From the NCBI RefSeq assembly GCF_900095265.1, contig NZ_LT607656.1, positions 18,321 to 82,320 of the forward strand: 64,000 bases of DNA, in the 5' to 3' direction. Each line of letters starts with the position of its first letter. The first letter of the stretch is position 1. Source of the DNA: Janthinobacterium sp. UMAB-56. Its GTDB lineage: Bacteria > Pseudomonadota > Gammaproteobacteria > Burkholderiales > Burkholderiaceae_D. Position numbers and translations under genes: made by a program. The notes under the pieces are model-generated. The model had not been told where the DNA came from, did not search any database, and was given only the letters and a program-made list of their open reading frames with translations. Below are positions 17,833 to 25,733 of the stretch, piece after piece.

Positions 17833-18584
17833 ACGTGCTTTCCTTGTGTTCCTGTGGCCCCGGCGCGCGCGGCCGCCTGCAGGCCGATCATGACGATATT
17901 GTCCACCAGGTGCAGCGGCAGCGCCAGCGCCAGGGCCGGCGCGATGCGCGACGCGGCGCCGCCGGACAGCAGGCAGGCGCTGGCGCCGTGCATGCGCACG
18001 GCCCGTTCGATGGCGCCGGCCTGCGCCGCCAGGCAGCCGGAGAGGATGGCGTCGTCCGTGTTGTCGGCAAAGCCGGCAGGCAGCATGGCGTCGCTGGCGA
18101 TTTGCGGCAGCTGCGCCGTGTTGCGCGCCAGCGAGCTGGCCATCAATCCGAGTCCCGGCAAGATCATCCCGCCGAGGAAAACGCCATCGGCCGTGATGGC
18201 GTCGATGGTGGTGGCGGTACCGCAATTGGCGATGATGACGGGCAGGCCAGGGGCCAGCGCCTGCGCGCCGATGGCGGCGGCGAAACGGTCGCAACCCAGT
18301 TGCGACGGCACGCGGTAGCCGTTCGTCAGTCCTGCCAGTTGCGGCAGCGAGACAAAGTCATGGGGTGTTACTGGCAGCATGGCGCGCAGGCGCGTGCCGA
18401 TGACGCTGCCTGCCACGTTCGACAGCAGCGCCTGGTGGATGGCGAGTTTTGCCCACGGCGCGGCCAGGGTGTCGATCTGCGCATGCGTGACGGCGCCGCT
18501 GGCCAGCCAGCCGCCGGTGGGGCTGTCGGCGGCCACGAGTGCCCATTTGATGCGCGTGTTACCGGCGTCGATCAGCAGTAGCAT
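17826..18584 (-). CDS. coaX: Type III pantothenate kinase
   Basis: 252 residues. The first phosphate motif LLIDAGNTRIKWALV, the central GCDRFAAAIGA and the second phosphate motif IIANCGTATTIDAIT are the CoaX hallmarks of the ASKHA fold. It phosphorylates pantothenate with ATP in the first step of CoA synthesis. It is cytoplasmic. It starts four bases after birA, an arrangement common in betaproteobacteria. Confidence 0.95.
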   Translation of the reverse strand: MLLLIDAGNTRIKWALVAADSPTGGWLASGAVTHAQIDTLAAPWAKLAIHQALLSNVAGSVIGTRLRAMLPVTPHDFVSLPQLAGLTNGYRVPSQLGCDRFAAAIGAQALAPGLPVIIANCGTATTIDAITADGVFLGGMILPGLGLMASSLARNTAQLPQIASDAMLPAGFADNTDDAILSGCLAAQAGAIERAVRMHGASACLLSGGAASRIAPALALALPLHLVDNIVMIGLQAAARAGATGTQGKHVC

Positions 18585-18588
18585 GCGC

Positions 18589-19386
18589 TTACTCCCCGCT
18601 CAGGCGCAAGGACACGTCGCCGGACATGATTTCCTGCAAACCGTCATCGGTGCGCAGCAGCAGCCGGCCCAGTTGGTCCACGCCAGCCGCCACGCCTTGC
18701 TGCAGCAACTGGCCGTTGTCGAGAATCTTCACGTGCTGGTCCTGCCACGCGTGCAGCGCGTTCCAGCGCTGCGTAAATGGCGCAAAGCCCGTATCGTCGA
18801 ATTCGGCCAGCACGCCTGCCAGGCGGCTGAGCAGAGCCGCCACCAGGGTATTGCGCTCCATCTGCGCCAGCCAGGGTACGGCCGAGACGCTGCGGCCGAT
18901 CTGCCGTTCCAGCGCATCGGGCATCAGCAGATTGATGCCGCAGCCGATGACGGCCCACACGCCGTTGCCCTCGGGCGCCTGCTGTGTCTCGACCAGGATG
19001 CCGGCCAGTTTATGGCCATCCTTGAGCAGGTCGTTCGGCCACTTCAGTTGTACCGGCACGCCCAGCGCCGTCATGCTTTCGGCCAGCGCCACGCCGACGG
19101 CCAGCGGCAGGCCGACCAGCTGATGCAGCGGCCCCTTGAAGTGCCAGGCCAGAGAGAACATCAGGCTGGCGTCCGCCTGCGACACCCACGGCCGCCCGGC
19201 ACGTCCGCGTCCGGCCGTCTGCTGGCCGGCGATGCGCAGGGTGGGGCCGGCCAGGGTGGCGCAGCGCGCCAGCAGGTCGGCGTTGGTCGATCCCGTTTCG
19301 TCGACCACTTCGATGGCCACGTGGGAAGCGCCGGTGGCGCAATGGGCGGCAATGGCCGCGCTGTTCAGGTCGGAGTGCTTCGTCAT
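18589..19386 (-). CDS. birA: Biotin-[acetyl-CoA-carboxylase] ligase
   Basis: 265 residues. The biotin-protein ligase core shows STNADLLAR, the biotinyl-AMP loop QTAGRGRAGRPWVS and KWPNDLL, followed by a small C-terminal SH3-like domain (VKILDNGQLLQQGVAAGVDQ). It lacks the N-terminal DNA-binding domain of E. coli BirA, so it attaches biotin to carboxylases but should not repress biotin genes itself. It sits between the SDR gene (16 bases upstream) and coaX. Confidence 0.95.
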   Translation of the reverse strand: MTKHSDLNSAAIAAHCATGASHVAIEVVDETGSTNADLLARCATLAGPTLRIAGQQTAGRGRAGRPWVSQADASLMFSLAWHFKGPLHQLVGLPLAVGVALAESMTALGVPVQLKWPNDLLKDGHKLAGILVETQQAPEGNGVWAVIGCGINLLMPDALERQIGRSVSAVPWLAQMERNTLVAALLSRLAGVLAEFDDTGFAPFTQRWNALHAWQDQHVKILDNGQLLQQGVAAGVDQLGRLLLRTDDGLQEIMSGDVSLRLSGE

Positions 19387-19401
19387 GGGGTGAGTAAGTT
19401 T

Positions 19402-20184
19402 TTACTGGCTGTCGCCGGATGCCTTGCTGCGCGCCTTGTGCGGCGCGTTGGCGAAGGCCAGGTCGTAGACGGCATTGGGCAGCGCGCGCAGCAGCTTGGC
19501 GACGACGCCCATCTGCCACGGGATCACGCGATAGCTGTCGCCGTCGGCGATGGCGCGCGCGGCGCGCACGGCGAATTTTTCGGCCGGCATCAGGAAGGGC
19601 ATGCGGTAGGCGTTGTGGCGCGTCATCGGCGTGTCGATGTAGCCGGGCGTGATGGTGACGACCTTGACGCCTGCCGGTTTGAGCTCCAGGCGCAGCGATT
19701 CGCAGTAGCTGATGACGGCCGCCTTCGAGGCGCTGTAGGCTTCGGCGCCGGGCAGGCCACGGATGCCGGCCACGCTGCCAATGCCCACCAGACGTCCGTT
19801 GCCCTGGCTTTTCATGGCGGCGATGAAGGGGGCGAAGGTGGCGACGGTGGCCGTGACGTTGATGGCGATGAGGCGCGCGAAGGCGTCGAGATCTTCCGCG
19901 TGTTCGCTCAGGGTGCCGTAGGACACGCCGGCGCTGGCGATGACGACATCGATGCGCCCGGCCTGGGCGATAAAGTGATCTGCGGCGCTTTTCAGGGCGG
20001 CGTGGTCGCACACGTCGACGGCGTAGGCGCGGTGGCGTTCAGGGTGGGGCAGGGAGGCGATCAATTGCTGCAGGGTGTCGCCGCGGCGCGCCAGCAAGCC
20101 CAGTTGGGCACCCTGACGCGCGTACTGCAGCGCCAGGGCGGCACCCAGTCCGCTGGACGCGCCCGTGATGAAAACGCGTTGCAT
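19402..20184 (-). CDS. Short-chain dehydrogenase/reductase (SDR)
   Basis: 260 residues from MQRVFITGASS. The classical SDR signs are the nucleotide motif TGASSGLG near residue 8, an internal VIASAGVSYG, a catalytic Ser in GIGSVAGIRG and YxxxK as YSASK. The C-terminal RALPNAVYDLAFANAPHK suggests weak membrane association. The substrate is unknown. An in-frame ATG at 20202 would add six residues, but the core begins at 20184. It lies between dsbA and birA in the run. Confidence 0.88.
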   Translation of the reverse strand: MQRVFITGASSGLGAALALQYARQGAQLGLLARRGDTLQQLIASLPHPERHRAYAVDVCDHAALKSAADHFIAQAGRIDVVIASAGVSYGTLSEHAEDLDAFARLIAINVTATVATFAPFIAAMKSQGNGRLVGIGSVAGIRGLPGAEAYSASKAAVISYCESLRLELKPAGVKVVTITPGYIDTPMTRHNAYRMPFLMPAEKFAVRAARAIADGDSYRVIPWQMGVVAKLLRALPNAVYDLAFANAPHKARSKASGDSQ

Positions 20185-20221
20185 CAGGCGATGTCCGGGC
20201 ACGCCAGGGGAGTGGTCATGC

Positions 20222-20893
20222 TTATTTCTTTTCCGCTTTGGCTTTCGCGACCAGCACGTCCATCACGCTCAAAGCCTGGGCGTTCAGCTGTTCTTCGTTC
20301 TTGGCCGACTTGCTGCCTTGATCGGCCTGCGAAGGCGAGGTGATGTAGCGGCCATCGATGGCGATCATGGGCCAGAACGTTACTTTATAGTCCTGCATCA
20401 TGGCGTCCGCGCGGCGCACGCGGGCCGAGATGCCCATCGAACGGTAGGTGTCGATGAATTTCTGACGGTCCACGCCCTGCTTGGCGACGAAGTCGAAGAC
20501 GGCATCGTCGGTGTTCAGGCGCATGCGTTCCACGTGCATGGCGTGGAAGACGCTCGTGTGCAGCTTGTCGAGCAGGCCCATGGCTTGCAGCGTGAAGAAC
20601 AGCCGCTGCTGCGGCGCCACGCTGTCATCGCGCGATACGTGCACGCGCTTGAAGACGATGTTGTCGCCCTGTTTCTTGACCCAGGCCGCCAGTTGCGGTT
20701 CAAGCACGTTGCAATGCGGGCAGTAATAGGCGAAGAATTCCGTCACTTCGATTTTCTTGCCCGATTCCGTCGCCTGCGGCGTGGCCAGGGTTTCGTATTC
20801 GACGCCATTCTTCGGCTCGGCCGGCGAGGCCGATGCGCCCATGGCGAAGGTGCACAGTGCGGCGGCGAACAGGATTTTCTTCAGAAAACGCAT
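20222..20893 (-). CDS. dsbA: Thiol:disulfide interchange protein DsbA
   Basis: 223 residues. A signal peptide (MRFLKKILFAAALCTFAMGASA) precedes a thioredoxin-fold domain with active-site CPHC in FFAYYCPHCNVLEPQL and a helical insert. The cis-proline loop reads FWPMIAIDGRY. DsbA oxidises cysteine pairs in periplasmic proteins. It follows the SPOR gene by nine bases, so exported-protein folding and envelope functions share this transcript. A lysine-rich tail ends the protein. Confidence 0.93.
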   Translation of the reverse strand: MRFLKKILFAAALCTFAMGASASPAEPKNGVEYETLATPQATESGKKIEVTEFFAYYCPHCNVLEPQLAAWVKKQGDNIVFKRVHVSRDDSVAPQQRLFFTLQAMGLLDKLHTSVFHAMHVERMRLNTDDAVFDFVAKQGVDRQKFIDTYRSMGISARVRRADAMMQDYKVTFWPMIAIDGRYITSPSQADQGSKSAKNEEQLNAQALSVMDVLVAKAKAEKK

Positions 20894-20902
20894 GCTGATT
20901 CC

Positions 20903-21598
20903 TTATTTTTGGTTGCGGACGACGGCGACATCGATGCCGTTTTCAGACAGTTTGGTGCGCGCGCGGTTCATCGCTTCGAGCTGGTTGAACGGCCCGATGC
21001 GCACGCGGTGCAGCACGCCGGCGTCGGTGCTGCGGTCGCTGATGGCAGCTTCGAAGCCGAGCAGCGCCAGTTTGCCGCGCGTGCTTTCGGCGTCCGACAT
21101 GTCATGGAAGGCGCCGGCCTGCAGATAATAAATCCATTTGTCGCTGGCTGCATCGGCCTTGGCCTCTTTCACGTCGGCCTTGGCTTGCGGCGCGGGCGCG
21201 GCGGCCGGCGTTTTCGGCGCCGGCTTGTCCTTCAATGTACCGATCAATTCCTGCAGCGCATCCGGCGGCGGTGCCTTCGGCTGCTGCGCGGCTGGCTGCG
21301 CCGGCGTGACGATCTCGCGCGGCTCCTTGGAAAAGTCGCGCGCCGCTTCCTTGGCAGCTTCCTTGTTGCCGTACATCGGCTTGTTCGGGTCGGCGATCTG
21401 GCCGGCGGTCGGTTCGGCCGATTTGCCGGCCTTGCCCGATTTGTCGGTGAAGGGCGAAGCGCCCTTGGTGATCACCAGGGCGACCACCACGGCGATGCCC
21501 AGGCCGATGACCAGGCCGATGATGATGCCGACCAGGGTGTTGCCCTGCTGGCGCCGGGTCGAAGAGAAGCGGGAAGCGCGGGGGGAAGCGTGACTCAT
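20903..21598 (-). CDS. FtsN-like SPOR-domain protein
   Basis: 231 residues from the ATG at 21598 (an in-frame GTG at 21616 is possible). A basic cytoplasmic N terminus, one membrane helix (NTLVGIIIGLVIGLGIAVVV), a long Pro/Ala/Lys periplasmic linker and a C-terminal SPOR domain (KWIYYLQAGAFHDMSDAEST to RNRAR-like end) give the FtsN architecture. FtsN activates septal wall synthesis; whether this is the true FtsN cannot be told without the rest of the genome. It follows argS closely, a common betaproteobacterial order. Confidence 0.8.
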   Translation of the reverse strand: MSHASPRASRFSSTRRQQGNTLVGIIIGLVIGLGIAVVVALVITKGASPFTDKSGKAGKSAEPTAGQIADPNKPMYGNKEAAKEAARDFSKEPREIVTPAQPAAQQPKAPPPDALQELIGTLKDKPAPKTPAAAPAPQAKADVKEAKADAASDKWIYYLQAGAFHDMSDAESTRGKLALLGFEAAISDRSTDAGVLHRVRIGPFNQLEAMNRARTKLSENGIDVAVVRNQK

Positions 21599-21618
21599 TG
21601 ACGGTTTGACCTTCACGA

Positions 21619-23328
21619 TTACATTTTGTTTGGCGCGGACACGCCGATCAGTGCCAGGCCGTTGCGCAATACCTGGCGCGCGGCGATGACGAGGGCCAGG
21701 CGGGCCATCTTGACGGCTTCGTCCTCGACCAGCACTTTCTCGGCGAAGTAGAAGCTGTGCAGATTGGCGGCCAGGTCGCGCAGGTAGAAGGCGACTTGGT
21801 GCGGACCCAGTTCGGCTTGTGCGCGCGCCAGCATTTCCGGGTAGGCGGCCAGGGTCGCCAGCAGGGTCGCTTCGGTCGGTGCCGTCAGGGGAGACAAGTC
21901 AACGCCGGCGACCGCGCTTGCATCGCCACCCCAGTTTTCCAGGATGCGGCAGATGCGCGCATGCGCGTACTGCACGTAATAGACCGGGTTTTCATCGGTG
22001 GTTTTCAGCGCCACGTCGACGTCGAAGACGAATTCCGTGTCGGCCTTGCGCGAGATCAGGAAGAAGCGCACGGCGTCGCGGCCCTTGGCAATGTCGCCGC
22101 CGCCCGACCATTCGATCAGGTCGCGCACGGTCACGTAGGAGCCGGCGCGCTTCGAGATTTTCACTTCTTCGCCGTCCTTCATGACGGTGACCATCTTGTG
22201 CAGCACGTAGTCTGGGTAGCCTTGCGGGATGCCCATGTCGACCGCCTGCAGGCCGGCGCGCACGCGCGCGATGGTGCCGTGGTGGTCGCTGCCCTGGATA
22301 TTGATGGCCTGCACGAAGCCGCGCTGCCATTTCACGAGGTGATAGGCCACGTCCGGCACGAAATACGTGTAGCCGCCGTCGGTCTTGCGCATGACGCGGT
22401 CCTTGTCGTCGCCGAAGTCGGTGGTGCGCAGCCACAGCGCGCCATCCTGCTCGTAGGTGTGGCCCGCCTTGATCAAGGTTTCGACCGCGCTATTGACCTT
22501 GCCGTCTGCATACAGCGACGATTCCAGGTAGTAATTGTCGAACTTCACGCCGAAGGCCTGCAAGTCGATATCCTGCTCGTTGCGCAGGTAGGTGACGGCG
22601 AACGGGCGGATCGAATCGATGTCGTCGATGTTGCCATTGGCCGTCGCTGGCAAGCCGTCGCTGGCCGAGACGGTCTTGCCGGCCTTGAAGTCGTTGGCGA
22701 TATCGGCGATGTAGTCGCCGTTGTAAGCCGGTTCTGGCCATTCGGCGTCGCCCGGCTTGAAGCCGCGCGCGCGCGCCTGCACGGAATTGGCAAGGGTCTG
22801 GATCTGCACGCCTGCATCGTTATAGTAGAACTCGCGCGTCACTGCATAGCCTTGCGCGTCGAACAGCGAGGACAGGGCGTCACCCAGGGCCGCCTGGCGC
22901 CCGTGGCCCACGTGCAGCGGGCCGGTCGGGTTGGCGGAGACGAATTCCAGGATGACTTGCTTGCCTGCGCCAGCCGTGCTGCGGCCATAGCTGTCGGCCT
23001 CGCTCAGGATGGTTTTCACCACGGCTTGCTTGGCGGCGGCGGATACGCGCACGTTGATGAAGCCGGGTCCGGCGATTTCCACTGCCTCGACCAGGCCCTT
23101 GCCGGCAGGATTGGCCAGCACGGCTGTGACGATCGTTTGCGCCAGCTCGCGCGGATTTTGTTTCAGCTGCTTGGCCAGTTGCATGGCGATATTGCAGGCG
23201 ACGTCGCCATGCGATGCGTCGCGTGGTCGCTCGAGCACCACGGTAGGCTCAAGCGAAGTGCCGGCCAAGACGGGAGCGAGGGCGGCCTGGAACAGGGCGA
23301 TGATTTCTTGTTTCTGTTGGGCGAGCAT
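21619..23328 (-). CDS. argS: Arginyl-tRNA synthetase
   Basis: 569 residues. Class I synthetase signatures: [16 protein letters not shown] (HIGH region) near residue 133 and [17 protein letters not shown], with KISKR in place of the strict KMSKS as is usual in ArgS. The N-terminal Add1 domain and the C-terminal anticodon-binding DALR domain (ending [16 protein letters not shown]) are complete. It charges tRNA-Arg. First gene of the minus-strand run to 17134. Confidence 0.98.
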   Translation of the reverse strand: MLAQQKQEIIALFQAALAPVLAGTSLEPTVVLERPRDASHGDVACNIAMQLAKQLKQNPRELAQTIVTAVLANPAGKGLVEAVEIAGPGFINVRVSAAAKQAVVKTILSEADSYGRSTAGAGKQVILEFVSANPTGPLHVGHGRQAALGDALSSLFDAQGYAVTREFYYNDAGVQIQTLANSVQARARGFKPGDAEWPEPAYNGDYIADIANDFKAGKTVSASDGLPATANGNIDDIDSIRPFAVTYLRNEQDIDLQAFGVKFDNYYLESSLYADGKVNSAVETLIKAGHTYEQDGALWLRTTDFGDDKDRVMRKTDGGYTYFVPDVAYHLVKWQRGFVQAINIQGSDHHGTIARVRAGLQAVDMGIPQGYPDYVLHKMVTVMKDGEEVKISKRAGSYVTVRDLIEWSGGGDIAKGRDAVRFFLISRKADTEFVFDVDVALKTTDENPVYYVQYAHARICRILENWGGDASAVAGVDLSPLTAPTEATLLATLAAYPEMLARAQAELGPHQVAFYLRDLAANLHSFYFAEKVLVEDEAVKMARLALVIAARQVLRNGLALIGVSAPNKM

Positions 23329-23421
23329 GAGCAGGATGGCGGTGGAACCGCGTTAAGAATGAATAGAATGAATCAAAAAGCAAAACGGACGGCAAGTACC
23401 CAAGCCGCCCAGACTGCGTTA

Positions 23422-23450
23422 ATTATACTGGTTTGCTGCCGGGAACAATA
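23422..23450 (-). promoter_or_regulatory. Candidate argS promoter
   Basis: On the minus strand TATAAT (23422-23427) lies 17 bases from TATTGT (23445-23450), or 15 from TTGTTC. A 7-bp inverted repeat, CTGCCGG and CCGGCAG (23436-23442 and 23457-23463), brackets the -35 region. The transcript would start about 80 bases before argS. Confidence 0.45.
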
Positions 23451-23463
23451 CGCTAGCCGGCAG

Positions 23464-23704
23464 TGTCCCCGTGCTGGCGCGTTTCGCGATATTATCAGGA
23501 CAGCATGTCCATGTTGGTGCACGAAAACATCAACCTGGCGCATTCTGCTTGTATATATGCAGTTTTTTTCCGCAATTTACATTTATCAGTGCAATCGCTT
23601 GGGCCAGAGGGCGCCACAAACGCTACAATCGACCCTTTATTGATGACGCGCGGCCCCGCCTTTGCCACCATGCAGCCCGCCGCGCGCAGCCACACCGGAT
23701 AATT
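23464..23704. other. Remaining argS-rsmB intergenic DNA
   Basis: Together with the argS promoter this is a 376-base gap between divergent genes. I see an AT-rich middle (23540-23600) and a possible -10 (TACAAT near 23623), but no RNA gene and no coding frame with family resemblance or a credible ribosome site. Confidence 0.5.
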
Positions 23705-25126
23705 ATGAACAAGCGCCCCACGCTGAAATTGAAAACCAAGCCGGCGCCAGGCCAGGCTCCTGCAGCACCGAAGTTGCGTCCCAGCTACCATCCCGACCTG
23801 AAACCGGTCTTGCAGCCAGGTTTCCAACCCGATTTGCGCGCCGATTCGCTGGCGTTTTGCCTGCTGGGCGCGGCCAATGCCGTAGCGCAAGTGCGTACGG
23901 GCACGGCCCTGCCGCAGGCGCTGGCCAAGGTGTTTACGCAATCAAACGCCAGTGCGCAGGCGCGCGGCGCCATCCAGGATATTTCTTACCGCACCATGCG
24001 CCAGCTGGGCCGCAGCGAAACCCTGGTCGGCCTGATGACGTCGAAGGCGCCCGAGCCGCCGATGCTCGCAGCGTTGCTGTGTTGTGCGCTGTCCTTGATG
24101 TCCGCCGAGCCGGGCGAGCAGCCGTACGAAGAATTCACGGTGGTCGACCAGGCCGTCACGGTCGCGACATCGCACCCTGACCTGGCGCACGCCAAGGGCA
24201 TGGTGAATGCCGTCTTGCGGCGTTTCTTGCGCGAGCGCAAGTCCTTGCTGGAGGCGGCCCTGCAGCAGCCTTTGGCACAATGGAATTATCCGCAGTGGTG
24301 GATCGACTCGCTGCGCCTGGCTTATCCCCGCGACTGGCAAGCCATTCTGACGGCCGGCAATGCCGTGCCGCCATTGACCTTGCGCGTGAATCGCCGCAAG
24401 AGCACGGTCGAAGCCTACCTGGCCGTGCTGGCCGAGGCGGGCATTGCCGCGCGCCAGGTGGGACCGTTCGCCGTGCGTCTGGACAAGCCGATCGGCGTGG
24501 CGCTGATCCCCGGCTTCGAACAGGGCGTCGTCTCCGTGCAAGATGCTGGCGCGCAATTGGCCGCGCCTCTGCTCGATTTGCAGGATGGCATGCGCGTGCT
24601 GGATGCCTGTGCGGCGCCCGGCGGCAAGACTTGCCACATCCTCGAGCTGGCCGACGTGCAAGTGACGGCCATCGATGCGGACGCCAAGCGCCTGCCGCGC
24701 ATCGCGGAAAACCTCGAGCGCCTGGGCCTGGACGCCACGCTGAAGGCGCAGGATGCGCAATCGAGCGCCTGGTGGGACGGCCAGCAGTACGACCGCATCC
24801 TGGCCGACGTGCCGTGCACGGCCTCGGGCATCGTGCGCCGCCATCCCGACATCCGCTGGTTGCGCCGCAAGGGCGATGCGTTCCAACTTGCAACACTTTC
24901 GTCCAAAATTCTGGACAACCTGTGGCAGATGCTGCGCCCCGATGGTAAATTGCTGTTCGTGACCTGTTCATTGTGGCCGCAAGAGTCCGAGGCACAGGCG
25001 GCGGCATTTGCGGTGCGTAATAATGCGACCCGATTGACAGCGCCTGGCCAGCTGTTGCCGACTGGCAGCGTGGAGCAGGACCACGACGGTTTGTTCTATG
25101 CGCTATTCCAAAAAAATGCGGCTTGA
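23705..25126 (+). CDS. rsmB: RsmB-type 16S rRNA m5C methyltransferase
   Basis: 473 residues. An N-terminal NusB-like helical domain leads into a Rossmann methyltransferase: SAM motif DACAAPGGKTCHILEL, motif IV DVPCTASGIVRRHPDIRWLR with its Cys, and motif VI VTCSLWPQESEAQ with the catalytic Cys. This is the RsmB/NOP2 family that makes 5-methylcytosine in rRNA (C967 in E. coli). A basic, Pro-rich extension of about 40 residues precedes the helical domain. The DUF4390 and kinase genes follow closely, a usual betaproteobacterial order. Confidence 0.92.
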   Translation: MNKRPTLKLKTKPAPGQAPAAPKLRPSYHPDLKPVLQPGFQPDLRADSLAFCLLGAANAVAQVRTGTALPQALAKVFTQSNASAQARGAIQDISYRTMRQLGRSETLVGLMTSKAPEPPMLAALLCCALSLMSAEPGEQPYEEFTVVDQAVTVATSHPDLAHAKGMVNAVLRRFLRERKSLLEAALQQPLAQWNYPQWWIDSLRLAYPRDWQAILTAGNAVPPLTLRVNRRKSTVEAYLAVLAEAGIAARQVGPFAVRLDKPIGVALIPGFEQGVVSVQDAGAQLAAPLLDLQDGMRVLDACAAPGGKTCHILELADVQVTAIDADAKRLPRIAENLERLGLDATLKAQDAQSSAWWDGQQYDRILADVPCTASGIVRRHPDIRWLRRKGDAFQLATLSSKILDNLWQMLRPDGKLLFVTCSLWPQESEAQAAAFAVRNNATRLTAPGQLLPTGSVEQDHDGLFYALFQKNAA

Positions 25127-25169
25127 GCGATTCGTCGAACCTTTTCCTACGGACACTACTGGCACACTT

Positions 25170-25733
25170 GTGACAACACGACTCTTCCGACTCCTGGCCC
25201 TGCTGCTGATGCTGGCATGTACCATGCCACGCGCGCATGCCGCCGATATCGTCGAGATCACCCGTGCCTACATCGAGTCGAACGAAGAAGGCTACAAGCT
25301 GGCCGCCAGTTATTCGTTTGATCTTAATCATGACCTGGACGATGCCGTGCAGCATGGCGTGCCGCTGTATTTCACGACGGAGATCGAACTGACCCGGCCA
25401 CGCTGGTACTGGTTCGATGAAAAAGCCATCGTGGCGCGCCAGACCAGCCGTTTGTATTACAACGTGCTGACGCGGCAATACCATGTATCCGTTGGCGGCA
25501 GCGTGCAGCAAAGTTTCCCCACGCTCGACGATGCGCTGTTCCTGATCCGGCGGCCCAGCCGCTGGCTGGTGGCGCCGCGCGGCGCGCTGAAAGTGGGGCA
25601 GACGTATAACGTGACCTTGCGCATGGGCATGGACCGCGACTACCTGCCCAAGCCGATACAGGTCAATGCCTTCAATAACAGCGACTGGCGCCTGGCTTCG
25701 AATAAAAAAACCTTCTTGTATACGGCGGAGTAG
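25170..25733 (+). CDS. DUF4390-type exported protein
   Basis: 187 residues from the GTG at 25170, which places a clean signal peptide (LFRLLALLLMLACTMPRAHA) at the N terminus. In-frame ATGs at 25098 and 25116 would add an implausible extension overlapping rsmB, though 25098 cannot be excluded. The mature part (VEITRAYIESNEEGYKLAAS, YYNVLTRQYHVSVGG) fits DUF4390, a periplasmic family found beside NtrY-like kinases. Its function is unknown; a sensing partner of the kinase is an inference from linkage. The stop overlaps the kinase GTG. Confidence 0.78.
   Translation: MTTRLFRLLALLLMLACTMPRAHAADIVEITRAYIESNEEGYKLAASYSFDLNHDLDDAVQHGVPLYFTTEIELTRPRWYWFDEKAIVARQTSRLYYNVLTRQYHVSVGGSVQQSFPTLDDALFLIRRPSRWLVAPRGALKVGQTYNVTLRMGMDRDYLPKPIQVNAFNNSDWRLASNKKTFLYTAE

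Noticed and set aside
23463-23702. 79-codon frame upstream of rsmB
   Set aside because: No ribosome site or family resemblance; it lies in divergent promoter DNA.
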